A DNA stretch of 35,630 nucleotides from Ichthyobacteriaceae bacterium (GTDB lineage Bacteria; Bacteroidota; Bacteroidia; Flavobacteriales; JADGDT01), in the NCBI GenBank assembly GCA_023145615.1, contig JAGLDK010000009.1, positions 1-35,630 of the forward strand, in the 5' to 3' direction. Each line of letters begins with the position of its first letter. Position 1 is the stretch's first letter. A program made the position numbers and the translations under genes. The notes beneath the pieces were generated by a model, which was not told where the DNA came from, did no database searches, and worked only from the letters and a program-made list of their open reading frames with translations. Positions 1-8,281 of this stretch are shown piece after piece.

Positions 1-487
1 ATTAGGTGCGAAACTTGAGTTAAAAATACGTATGATAATAAAAACAACTCAATTCGCATTGTTGAAACAAATTATTCTAATGGAGATTACAATGGCTCAA
101 AAGAATCTGAGTTTGATAAATTCGGACACAAGACGTTCTTTTCTACAGTAGCCCACAATGGAGATGGTTGGACAACTAGATCTTATTATGATAAAAAGGG
201 CAGAATTACTAGGTTGGAACAGAAACCAATAGGAGATGGAGATGAAGGGTTATCATCAGATTAATGATTCTGATCGGAGTTTAAATCAGGTAGATACGGA
301 AATGTCTAAATCTTCATTTCCTGAAAAAAAGATAATTTTCGACAAAAAAGGAAGTATTATTTCAGGATTTAGTGAATCTTTTTTTATAGAAATTGAGTTA
401 GAGTATTATTAATCAAAGTATAGTTTAGAAACTAATAAGGTTATAGGAGTGTCTACCTTTGATGTTACAAATAAAAATTGCCCGTAA
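1..487 (+). pseudogene. Decayed gene of unknown function, 3' part
   Basis: A coding-like stretch is visible but broken. In the frame of base 1 there is a TGA at 16-18, then an open run of about 80 codons to a TAA at 262-264, including segments such as SYYDKKGRITRLEQ. In the frame of base 2, overlapping from about 242, the protein-like reading continues (KKIIFDKKGSIISGF), crosses a TAA at 410-412, and ends at TAA 485-487. Both halves carry an aromatic/acidic motif of the type (Y/F)DKxGxI, which suggests they come from one repeat-containing protein split by a frameshift near 242-260. The true 5' end lies outside the window. I do not recognise the family; the repeat is reminiscent of YD-like or MORN-like repeat proteins, but this is weak. 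Confidence 0.55.
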
Positions 488-604
488 TTCATTTGTACTG
501 TTTTTACTAGGTAGTCCATTGTCCAATACAGTAAGACAAATACTAATAGTACAAAACTTTTGGCATCCAATTTGAATCAGATTTTTAACACAAATAACAA
601 TAAC

Positions 605-1260
605 ATGAAAAAACTAATCTCATTATTTATTACAACTCTTTTTGCATTATCACAAGGTGTGTTATAGCGCAAGAAGTAACACAAAGAAAAGAGCTTACAA
701 GTGCTATTTAGTCTGAATACACAACTAATAAAATAGAAAAATTTGCAAAATAACTTGCAGATGAAGGAAAGAGAAGTGATAGATATATCTCTTCTGATTG
801 GTATTTCAATACCAATTTTCAGGAATATGAAAAGATGAATACTTATGGGATTTTATACTTAGCAACCTTCACTCACGATGCAGATGAATTACCTCTTAAA
901 AGAGTATTCTTCCGAAATAAAAAAGGAATGTAATTTGAATTCAAGAATTATAAAAGATAGCAGAATATAAAATACCTATTAATATGCCAAGTACAAAAAA
1001 AGTATTTGAAGACAATAGAGTTGACTATTACTATTTAATACCACATTTATTGCTTTTTTTTTGTAGCTACCACTTTGATACACTACCAAAAATACTAATG
1101 CAAAGATAATTCATTATAAATTTATCTTGTAAAGTGTTTAAACTATGTAATAGATAAGGTTAGAATAATATAAAATTTTAGAGATGTTTTTGAAAGTGAA
1201 AAAATGGAAGATGCTGTAGGAATGTTTGCGAAGTGGGGGAGCAAGTGTTATAAATTCTAA
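605..1260 (+). pseudogene. Decayed secreted protein gene
   Basis: An ATG at 605 opens a clear signal peptide (MKKLISLFITTLFALSQG) that hits TAG at 659-667 within one frame. The next frame, from 661, continues naturally with VIAQEVTQRKEL, as expected after a one-base deletion near the cleavage site. That frame is then broken by TAG near 712, TAA near 751, TAA at 931-933 and TAG at 958-960, yet the residues between them look coding (for example SSDWYFNTNFQEYEKMNTYG). A third frame continues from 954 (KIAEYKIPINMPSTKKVFED). A last coding-like tail, ending in MFAKWGSKCYKF with TAA at 1258-1260, sits just before a strong hairpin. This is an eroded exported protein of unknown family. Whether the 1174-1260 tail belongs to the same gene is inference. 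Confidence 0.6.
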
Positions 1261-1281
1261 AATAAAATAAGTGTTAACTAG

Positions 1282-1315
1282 CAAACACCTTTAATATAGT
1301 TATTAAAGGTGTTTG
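1282..1315 (+). terminator. Hairpin ending the decayed gene region
   Basis: A perfect 15-bp inverted repeat (arms 1282-1296 and 1301-1315) encloses the four-base loop TAGT, 22 bases after the last stop of the upstream pseudogene. No clean T tract follows on the plus strand, so terminator function is likely from its position but not certain. Confidence 0.6.
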
Positions 1316-1487
1316 TAATGCTTTAGTGTTGAAATTTTAAAATGCTGGTAAAAAGATTAAATGGCAAAATACAAGAAGTAAAATATACTACTAGATGTTA
1401 TATAAATTTTATAAACTTCAGAAGTGCAATTTTACTTTTCAATGGTGGATTGAGCCTTTATCTACATAAATAGTGGTAGAACCAAAA
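1316..1487. other. Gene-free spacer
   Basis: This is AT-rich sequence between the hairpin of the decayed genes and the terminator of the minus-strand GH3 gene. I see no open reading frame, RNA gene or repeat in it. Confidence 0.5.
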
Positions 1488-1535
1488 AAGTCCAAAACTT
1501 TGAAAGTATTATTTTTTCTACAAGTTTTTGGACTT
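1488..1535 (-). terminator. Terminator of the M23-GH3 operon
   Basis: On the minus strand the arms 1535-1522 and 1500-1488 pair as AAGTCCAAAA(A)CTT with one bulged A. They are followed by a run of T residues (plus-strand A run at 1483-1488). The hairpin lies about 70 bases past the GH3 stop codon and is convergent with the hairpin at 1282-1315. Confidence 0.6.
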
Positions 1536-1604
1536 CAAATATTTGTTTTTAAGCTAAACACAGTTAAATTAACCTTTATAAAACTTACAGCAAAATTAAT
1601 AACA

Positions 1605-3101
1605 TTAACACAAATTCAAACTAATTAATTTATCAGCAATATCTCTATTGTTAGCTAATCTCGGAGTTTTATTTTGTCCACCAAGTTTACCTATTGATTT
1701 CATATAATTATTGAATCCATTTTTCTCAACAACTCTTATCTCTAAGTTTTTTAGTACCGATCCTGTTATTAAATCGTTGTAATACGAATTAAAATTACAT
1801 AGATTATTGTTAATTAATTTGGCAAAACCTTCAATGTTTTCTGGTTGATTTTCAAATTCAATAAACCACTCGTGGTATGGTAAACCCGATTTTGGATTTA
1901 TTTGTGGAGCAACTGTAAATTCGTTAATTTTTATATTAGTATTTTTTACAGTTTGCATTATTGAATCTTCAACTTCCTTTGCAATTACATGCTCTCCAAA
2001 GGCTGATATAAAATGCTTTATTCTACCTGATACTTTAATACGGTATGGTTTTGTTGATGTAAATACTATTGTATCTCCAATGTTATAACCCCATAAACCA
2101 GCATTTGTGTTTAGTATTAATACATAATTTATACCTAACTCAACATCTCCAATTGTGTGTCTTTTTGGGTTTTCGTTATAAAATTCGGTTGCTTTAATAA
2201 ATTCATAAAACATACCATTATCTAACAACAATAACATTCCATCTTCTTTTTGAGAATCCTGAAATGCAATAAAACCTTCCGATGCAGGATATAATTCAAG
2301 CACATCAATTTGGCGTCCAATAAGCTCGTCAAACTTTTTACGATAAGGCTCGTAGGCAACACCTCCATTAATAAATAATGAAAATTTAGGAAATAAATCG
2401 CCAATATTTTTACCCGATTTTTCCACAAGTTTTTCGAAATACATAACCATCCATGGTGGAATACCCGAAATTAATCTCATATCTTCATTTATGGTTTCAT
2501 CAACAATGGCATCAACTTTTTCTTCCCAATCGTTAATCATGTTAGTTTCCCAACTTGGCATTCGGTTGCTTTGTAAATACGATGGAACAAAATGAGCAGT
2601 AATACCCGAAAGTCGTCCTATGTTAATACCGTTTTGCATTGTTAATTCTGGACTTCCTTGTAGAAAAATCATCTTTCCATCTACAAATTCAGTATTTCCG
2701 GTTTCGTTAGCATATAAAAGCAGTGCATTTTTTGCAGCATTAATATGATTTGGCATCGACTCTTTTGTAAGCGGAATATATTTCGATCCTGATGTAGTAC
2801 CTGATGTTTTGGCAAAATACAAAGGTTTTCCTGGCCACAAAATATCTTCCTTTCCGGCAACAACTTCATCAACATATATTTTTAAACCTTCGTAATCTTT
2901 TACAGGAACATTACTCTGAAAATCAGCAATGGTTTTTATTTTATCAAAATTATGATTTTTACCAAATTTTGTTGATTTTGCTGTTTTTATCAGATTTTGT
3001 AAAACTTTTTCTTGAGTTTTAACCGGGTTGCTACTCCATTTTTTAGTTTTGTTAGCAACAATTCCGGCGTATATTTTTGTTAAAAATCTTTTAATAGTCA
3101 T
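1605..3101 (-). CDS. GH3 family adenylate-forming enzyme
   Basis: This 498-residue protein belongs to the GH3 (auxin-responsive promoter) family, a branch of the ANL adenylating superfamily. In plants these enzymes activate a carboxylate with ATP and transfer it to an amino acid. The bacterial members' substrates are mostly unknown, so no specific reaction is assigned. Motif 1, the phosphate-binding loop, is SGTTSGSKYIP at residues 100-110. Motif 2 is seen as YPASEGFIAF. Motif 3 is YNIGDTIVF, followed by the hinge-like segment RIKVSGRIKHFISAFGEHV. The length is normal for bacterial members. The start codon lies 9 bases after the stop of the upstream M23 gene, so the two are probably co-transcribed. 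There is no signal peptide, so it is cytoplasmic. Function inside the family is uncertain; family assignment is firm. Confidence 0.88.
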   Translation of the reverse strand: MTIKRFLTKIYAGIVANKTKKWSSNPVKTQEKVLQNLIKTAKSTKFGKNHNFDKIKTIADFQSNVPVKDYEGLKIYVDEVVAGKEDILWPGKPLYFAKTSGTTSGSKYIPLTKESMPNHINAAKNALLLYANETGNTEFVDGKMIFLQGSPELTMQNGINIGRLSGITAHFVPSYLQSNRMPSWETNMINDWEEKVDAIVDETINEDMRLISGIPPWMVMYFEKLVEKSGKNIGDLFPKFSLFINGGVAYEPYRKKFDELIGRQIDVLELYPASEGFIAFQDSQKEDGMLLLLDNGMFYEFIKATEFYNENPKRHTIGDVELGINYVLILNTNAGLWGYNIGDTIVFTSTKPYRIKVSGRIKHFISAFGEHVIAKEVEDSIMQTVKNTNIKINEFTVAPQINPKSGLPYHEWFIEFENQPENIEGFAKLINNNLCNFNSYYNDLITGSVLKNLEIRVVEKNGFNNYMKSIGKLGGQNKTPRLANNRDIADKLISLNLC

Positions 3102-3110
3102 AGTTTGTAC

Positions 3111-3977
3111 TTATTCAAAGTCAATATAATCAATAGGATTTAGCGGATAACCATCTTGCCATAATTCGAAATGAAGGTGAGGTCCTGTACTTAATTCTCC
3201 GGTTGATCCCGAGCTTGCAATAACCTCTCCCGAAGTTACAACATCGCCTTGTTCAACATTTGCCGATGTGTTGTGTTTGTAAACCGAAATAAGGTTATCG
3301 TTATGCATAATAACCACAACATTACCCGTGGTTGAAGTCCATTCCGAGAAAATTACTGTACCATCGGCAACCGATTTTACAGGCGTACCAACAGCGGCTG
3401 CAATATCAATAGCATAGTGTTTGTTCTTTTTTTCGTATCCGTATGATATTGAACCCGAAATAGGAGGAGCCAAAACAAAATTTTCGTTCTTGTTTTTATC
3501 AAAAACACTGTATCTGTTTTTACTTTCAATTTCAATTCTGAATAACGAATCTTCTTTCGATGCCGAAAAATCAACATCAAGTTTATTTTGCATTATCGAA
3601 TCAACACTTCTCGAATAAAAATCTTCAATATCGCTTGAGTCAACTTCTCCGTTAAGTACCTTAAATAAATTATCAACATAAAGCTGATTGTTTTCAATTA
3701 CCTTCTCTAACGAATCGCTTCTTAACATTAAAGTAGTTGCACTTTTACGCAAACCATTGCTATTGTAACCCGGTATATACTGTTTTAGTGGAGTAGCAAA
3801 AATAATAAATACAGTTCCAGCTACCAATAAAATAGACATACTAGCAAATAGTACAAAAATATTTAATCGGTTAAGATGAGTTGAATATTTTTCATCCATA
3901 GTGTCATCATTCATTATAGTTACTCTATAATTAAATGTCCACTTATGTTTCAATTCGTTTTTCAATTTGTTATTCAT
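3111..3977 (-). CDS. Membrane-anchored M23 metallopeptidase
   Basis: This 288-residue peptidoglycan endopeptidase is of the LytM/M23 type. The layout is a charged cytoplasmic N-terminus (about residues 1-38), one transmembrane helix (about 39-62), a periplasmic linker, and a C-terminal M23 domain from about residue 170. All expected zinc and catalytic residues are present: H187 and D191 in HYAID, H235 in VYKHN, and H267 and H269 in GPHLHFEL. It should therefore be an active hydrolase rather than a degenerate divisome activator. The cytoplasmic tail contains the block FNYRVTIMNDDTMDEKYS, which I recall as conserved in Bacteroidota relatives, so I keep the upstream start rather than Met22. It is first in an operon with the GH3 gene and divergent from the porW-bactofilin operon. 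M23 peptidases and bactofilins are often neighbours and work together in cell-shape control. Confidence 0.92.
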   Translation of the reverse strand: MNNKLKNELKHKWTFNYRVTIMNDDTMDEKYSTHLNRLNIFVLFASMSILLVAGTVFIIFATPLKQYIPGYNSNGLRKSATTLMLRSDSLEKVIENNQLYVDNLFKVLNGEVDSSDIEDFYSRSVDSIMQNKLDVDFSASKEDSLFRIEIESKNRYSVFDKNKNENFVLAPPISGSISYGYEKKNKHYAIDIAAAVGTPVKSVADGTVIFSEWTSTTGNVVVIMHNDNLISVYKHNTSANVEQGDVVTSGEVIASSGSTGELSTGPHLHFELWQDGYPLNPIDYIDFE

Positions 3978-4576
3978 ATTATTCCTTAAGTAAGTTAGCT
4001 AAAAGTAAATATTGTGCTAAAGTATAACATCAATATAGTAACAATATAACTTCTTATTAAAAATATTTTTATTTTACAGATATAACACGGCTTTAATTCC
4101 TAATTTGTTATGCCTAAATTATATTTAGTTATGTTTTATATTTCATGTACAATTCTGATGTATAGAATGTTATAGTATTAATTGGTAAATAATAATATTG
4201 CCAATATTTCATTTTATTAAAAATATTTATAGCATGTAAAAATTAATATGTAACATAATTAATATGATTTGTAATTCATCATTAAACCTATGTTTGTTAT
4301 GTAAAATTAAAATGCCTAATATTTTTTTAGTTATTACTTAACTAATGTTATAGTTTTAACCGATTTTTGACTTAAATTAATGTATTATATTACTATTACT
4401 TAATATTTAGTTATAAGGATATAATAGTATAACAGAAACTATAATGGTTTGTTTATATATAATATTATTTTCAAGTCTTTTATAATATCTTGATTATAAA
4501 AGACTTGAAAATAAAAATCTATTTCATTAAATTACTAGATTTGTAATTGAACCTTTACTCTTAGTATTAAAAAAAG
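3978..4576. other. 599-base divergent intergenic region
   Basis: This very AT-rich region lies between the divergent M23 and porW genes and should hold both promoters. No open frame of useful size is seen. The only clear structure is the 20-bp inverted repeat at 4467-4512. I could not place -33/-7 boxes with confidence. Confidence 0.5.
4467..4512. repeat. 20-bp perfect inverted repeat upstream of porW
   Basis: Arms 4467-4486 and 4493-4512 are perfectly complementary around the six-base loop ATCTTG. It sits 64 bases before the porW start in a divergent promoter region. It has no T tract on either side and no upstream gene on either strand to terminate. It may be a 5'-UTR structure or an operator; the role is unknown. 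Confidence 0.6.
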
Positions 4577-7174
4577 ATGATAACAACCTTGAAACATATT
4601 TTACTTAAAATTTCGCCCAAAAATAAATTCAAAACTTTTAGTACAATTAAGTATTTAAGTTTTGTTGTTTTATTTATGCTATCGGCTTGTTCTACAAAAA
4701 ATAATAAGTTTATAAACCGTACATACCATAAAACTACTACTACTTTTAATGTTTTGTTTAATGGAAAATACAGTTTAGATAAAGCTGAAAATGTTATTGT
4801 TGATAATTATATTGATAATTTTAATGAAGTTTTACCAATTACACCATTTCGTACAGGTATGGATGCAATGGCTGCAACTTCGTATTTAAAACAAGCTTCA
4901 GAAAAAGCATCAAAAGCTATTCAAAAACACTCAATGTTTATTGCCGATAAAGAAAGGAATAAACGTATGGATGAGGCGTATATGTTATTAGGAAAGACTA
5001 AGTTTTATCAAACTAAATACTTTCCTGCTTTAGAAGCTTTTAATTATGTTAAAATAAATTTTTCGGCAGGTAAGCAATATTATAATGCAAAATTGTGGTC
5101 AGTAAAAACTAATCTTAAGCTCGAAAACAGCATTCAAGCAATTGATGAAATTAAAAAAATGCTTAAGAATAAAAATTTGCCAGAAGATTTAAAACCCGAA
5201 TTAAATGCTCATTATTCCGACGCTTATCTTCAGCAAAAAAAGTACGATTTATCAATAAAATATATGAAACGTGCTATTAGCAAAGAAAAAGATAAGCGTA
5301 TAAAAACTCGTTATTCTTATATATTAGGACAGTTATATCGTTTAAACGATGATTTAGTAAATTCTACCAAAACATTTGAGTTGATAGAGCAAAACGGAAC
5401 TCCATATGAGTATGCTGTTAATGCCCGACTTGAAAAGGCGGAAAACTTTAATCCTGAAATTAACAATCTCAACAAGTATATAGTTGCGTTAGACGAAATG
5501 CTTGAACAGAAGAAAAACATAAAATTTAAAGGCAAAATATACTATCAAAAAGGATCGGTTTATTATAAAAGTAAAAAGTACAACGATGCTGTAGTAAACT
5601 TTAATTCTGCTATAAAACATTCTGAACGAGATTTTTATTACAAAGGAATTTCTTTTGAAAAACTTGGAAACTTGAATTTTGATATTGCAAAGTATTTAAA
5701 TGCAGCTAATTATTACGATAGTACATTGGCGGTAATGCCAAATACTTATATAAATTATAAACCAATACGCAGAAAAAGAAATCAGCTTGATGATGTAATT
5801 AAATTTTTAAAAATAGCAGAAGCAAATGATAGTGTTTTAAAAATATATAACATGAATGATGAAGATCGTATTGCTTTTTTCGAGAATCATGTTAAGTTAC
5901 TTAAAGCCGATGACGAGGCAAAGAAAGAACAAGAGCGTATTGCAATGGAAGAGGCTATGTATAACGAAGAATCGTCTACTTTAATTGTTGGAAAAAAGAG
6001 TAAGTTCTACTTTTATAATTCGGTAACTCTTGAAAAAGGAAGAGCTGAATTTTCTAAAATTTGGGGAGATCGTCCGTTACAAGATCAATGGAGGATTTTA
6101 AATAGTGCAACCGAAGAATTGGTTTCTGATGAAGAACTAAATCAAGAAGATTCTGAAAATAATTCAGAAAATATTGCAGTATCTGATAGTATAAAAAATG
6201 CTACAGCCGATGCTAAATACAATATTGAATTGTATATAAGTAAAATACCTACTAATACCGATACTATAAATAAATTGGTGTACGATAGAAATTACTCGTA
6301 TTATGTTTTAGGACTTATATATAACGAACAGTTTGGTAAATATAAATTATCGGCAGAAACTTTAGAAGAACTATTAAGTTTTGAACCTGAAGAAGATTTA
6401 AAGTTGCCAACTTATTATTATTTATATAAAAATTATTCGGAACTTAATGATGATGTCAATAAGCAGAAGTATAAAAATATTATTATTAACGATTATAGTG
6501 GAAGTAGATATGCCAATATAATTTTAAATCCGGGTAAGCTTAATTTAGGAGATAAAGAAAAAATTGTTATTAGATATGAAGAGGCTATCAAGCTTTATAA
6601 AAATGAAGAATACCGAGAGGCTCTTTTGTTATCTGAGATATTGTTGAAAGATTATTCTACAGGCGAATTAATACCTCGTATTGAATTAATGAAATCAACT
6701 TTACTAGGAAGACTTAAAGCCCGAGATGATTATGAAAAATCGTTGAAGTATATAATTTTTAATTATCCTAACAACGAAGTTTCAGACAAGGCTAAAGTGC
6801 TTTTAAAAGAAAGTAAAGAAAAACGAAATGTTAAATACGAATCGTATAATAAAGAGTATCCTAGAATTGTAATTATTGCCGATTCGGTACAAGATTTTTC
6901 TAAATTACTGAAACGTACAGAATATAGAGTTTGGCAAAAAAGATTAAAAGTTGAAGTAAGTCAATACTCAATTGATAAAGATGTTTTTGTTGTTTACAAT
7001 TTTGATAAATGGGAAACTGCAGAGGCTTTTAAAGAAGAACTTTTTACAACTAAAGTTGTTGCAAAAGATTTGGGAAATAAAAAGTATGATACTTTTATAA
7101 TTTCTAGGTTTAATTTTGATATTTTGCAACGCAGTAAAAATACCGAGGAGTACAAAAAAATATTAGATCAATAA
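4577..7174 (+). CDS. porW: Type IX secretion/gliding lipoprotein, PorW/SprE family
   Basis: This 865-residue lipoprotein resembles PorW of Porphyromonas and SprE of Flavobacterium, which are needed for type IX secretion and gliding. PorW is thought to link the outer-membrane PorKN ring side of the machine to other components. The N-terminus has a signal segment and lipobox LSAC with lipidated Cys at residue 38. It is followed by the family-typical opening NRTYHKTTTTFNVLFNGKYSLDKA. The body is made of repeated TPR-like helical pairs (for example KIYYQKGSVYYKSKKYNDAVVN). A central linker is rich in Glu, Ser and Asn, and a second TPR-like half and a C-terminal domain follow. The bactofilin gene begins 3 bases after its stop, so the two are surely co-transcribed. 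The family call rests on architecture and remembered sequence features, not a search. Confidence 0.82.
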   Translation: MITTLKHILLKISPKNKFKTFSTIKYLSFVVLFMLSACSTKNNKFINRTYHKTTTTFNVLFNGKYSLDKAENVIVDNYIDNFNEVLPITPFRTGMDAMAATSYLKQASEKASKAIQKHSMFIADKERNKRMDEAYMLLGKTKFYQTKYFPALEAFNYVKINFSAGKQYYNAKLWSVKTNLKLENSIQAIDEIKKMLKNKNLPEDLKPELNAHYSDAYLQQKKYDLSIKYMKRAISKEKDKRIKTRYSYILGQLYRLNDDLVNSTKTFELIEQNGTPYEYAVNARLEKAENFNPEINNLNKYIVALDEMLEQKKNIKFKGKIYYQKGSVYYKSKKYNDAVVNFNSAIKHSERDFYYKGISFEKLGNLNFDIAKYLNAANYYDSTLAVMPNTYINYKPIRRKRNQLDDVIKFLKIAEANDSVLKIYNMNDEDRIAFFENHVKLLKADDEAKKEQERIAMEEAMYNEESSTLIVGKKSKFYFYNSVTLEKGRAEFSKIWGDRPLQDQWRILNSATEELVSDEELNQEDSENNSENIAVSDSIKNATADAKYNIELYISKIPTNTDTINKLVYDRNYSYYVLGLIYNEQFGKYKLSAETLEELLSFEPEEDLKLPTYYYLYKNYSELNDDVNKQKYKNIIINDYSGSRYANIILNPGKLNLGDKEKIVIRYEEAIKLYKNEEYREALLLSEILLKDYSTGELIPRIELMKSTLLGRLKARDDYEKSLKYIIFNYPNNEVSDKAKVLLKESKEKRNVKYESYNKEYPRIVIIADSVQDFSKLLKRTEYRVWQKRLKVEVSQYSIDKDVFVVYNFDKWETAEAFKEELFTTKVVAKDLGNKKYDTFIISRFNFDILQRSKNTEEYKKILDQ

Positions 7175-7177
7175 CAT

Positions 7178-7600
7178 ATGTTTTCAAAAATTAAAGAGGA
7201 AGGAAAAGGGCAAGTAACTCAGAGCACAGGAAATCAGCGTAATGTTTTGGCTGCCGGAACTACTATTGTAGGAGAAATAAAATCGGACGGAGATTTTAGA
7301 ATTGATGGTACAGTAAATGGTACAATACAAACAAATGGGCGTATTGTGGTAGGAAAAACAGGTAAGATTGACGGAACTGTAAAGTGTGTTAATGCCGAAG
7401 TAGAAGGTAATATATCGGGTAATTTATATGTTAAAGAATTGCTTTCGCTTAAAAATTCGGCTGTAATTACAGGCGATGTTGTTGTTGGAAAATTAGCAAT
7501 AGAACCAGGTGCTACTTTTGATGCAACTTGTAAAATGGATAGTTCATCTACAATTACAAAAAATGAAACAACAAAACAAAAAAGAGAAAAAGTCTCTTAA
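7178..7600 (+). CDS. Bactofilin (polymer-forming cytoskeletal protein)
   Basis: This 140-residue protein has the DUF583/bactofilin right-handed beta-helix core. From about residue 24 to 120 it shows short repeats rich in Gly, Val and Ile (GTTIVGEIKSDGDFRIDGTV, GRIVVGKTGKIDG, VEGNISGNLYV, AVITGDVVVGKLAIEPG). The N- and C-terminal tails are disordered and charged, as in the family. Bactofilins self-assemble without nucleotide into membrane-associated filaments that position cell-wall hydrolases and other envelope proteins. Its start is 3 bases after the porW stop, and its 3' end overlaps the start of atpZ by 38 bases in another frame. With the M23 peptidase gene divergently upstream, a shape or envelope-scaffold role is likely. 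Confidence 0.92.
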   Translation: MFSKIKEEGKGQVTQSTGNQRNVLAAGTTIVGEIKSDGDFRIDGTVNGTIQTNGRIVVGKTGKIDGTVKCVNAEVEGNISGNLYVKELLSLKNSAVITGDVVVGKLAIEPGATFDATCKMDSSSTITKNETTKQKREKVS

Positions 7601-7811
7601 TAAAATTCTTAAACTGTCGGGAGTTGGAGTTCAGATGGGGCTAGTAATTTACGTTCTTTCCTTATTAGGAAAAAAACTAGATTTGTATTTTAAAACAAAC
7701 TCAAACACCTACACACTTATTTTAGTGATTGTGGGTGTTGTGGTTTCTACATACGGCTTAATTATACAACTTAAAAAGATAGATGAAGATGAAAGTGATG
7801 GCAAAAAATAA
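7563..7811 (+). CDS. atpZ: ATP synthase accessory protein AtpZ/AtpI type
   Basis: This is a small two-helix membrane protein of 82 residues. I start it at the ATG at 7563 (MKQQNKKEKKSLNKILKLSG), because an upstream ATG at 7509 would add a stretch that is merely the bactofilin coding sequence read in another frame. The Lys-rich N-terminus is followed by two hydrophobic helices (about residues 20-38 and 48-68) with the family-like segment SGVGVQMGLVIYVLSLLGKKLD. AtpZ and AtpI proteins precede ATP synthase operons and are linked to assembly of the c-ring and to Mg2+/Ca2+ uptake. The gene overlaps bactofilin by 38 bases and the next gene by about 14-29 bases, which suggests translational coupling. 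Confidence 0.8.
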   Translation: MKQQNKKEKKSLNKILKLSGVGVQMGLVIYVLSLLGKKLDLYFKTNSNTYTLILVIVGVVVSTYGLIIQLKKIDEDESDGKK

Positions 7812-8190
7812 CAGTGTAATTATGTTTTGGCTGCGGCTAACTATAATTTTGATAGTAGGCTTTTATAGTCATAAATTAGTATTAAATAACAATGAATTTA
7901 CTGATAGTTTAGTTTTGTCGTATTTTGTAAATGGATTGCTTGCTTCAATCATTTTTACGATTTTAAATGCATTAAAAAATAAGTATAACAATATTTTAGG
8001 CTTCTTTTATATGATTGGGAGCTTTGTAAAGTTTGTTATTTTCTATTTTGTGTTTTATCCAGTATTTAATTCCGATGGCGATTTATCTAGAACAGAATTC
8101 GCTATATTCTTCATACCGTATGTATTAGCATTAATATTAGAAACTACAGAACTTATTAAAATATTAAATAATAAAATAATTACAGAATAA
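7783..8190 (+). CDS. Small membrane protein in atpI position
   Basis: This protein of up to 135 residues has four predicted hydrophobic helices (about residues 14-30, 45-65, 73-95 and 105-125) and little else. It sits between atpZ and atpB, the place where AtpI-like proteins occur, and resembles the family I know as DUF6168 in Bacteroidota. Three in-frame ATG codons (7783, 7789 and 7798) all overlap the end of atpZ; the last, giving MAKNNSVIMFW, is equally plausible. A role in assembly of the F0 sector is inferred only from position. Confidence 0.7.
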   Translation: MKMKVMAKNNSVIMFWLRLTIILIVGFYSHKLVLNNNEFTDSLVLSYFVNGLLASIIFTILNALKNKYNNILGFFYMIGSFVKFVIFYFVFYPVFNSDGDLSRTEFAIFFIPYVLALILETTELIKILNNKIITE

Positions 8191-8281
8191 ATAGTTTTTT
8201 CCTTTCATATTTTTTTTTTTGTTGTTTCTTTACTGAACCAAAAAAAACGCCATTTGTGTAACATTTGATACTTAAGTAAAA

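Noticed and set aside
605-960. Stop-codon recoding (TAG/TAA read as an amino acid) in the 605-1260 reading frame
   Set aside because: The region also has frameshifts, and neighbouring genes use TAA and TAG as normal stops. Simple decay explains it better.
7509-7562. AtpZ starting at the ATG at 7509
   Set aside because: The extra 18 residues come from bactofilin coding sequence in another frame and do not resemble the family N-terminus. The Lys-rich start at 7563 does.
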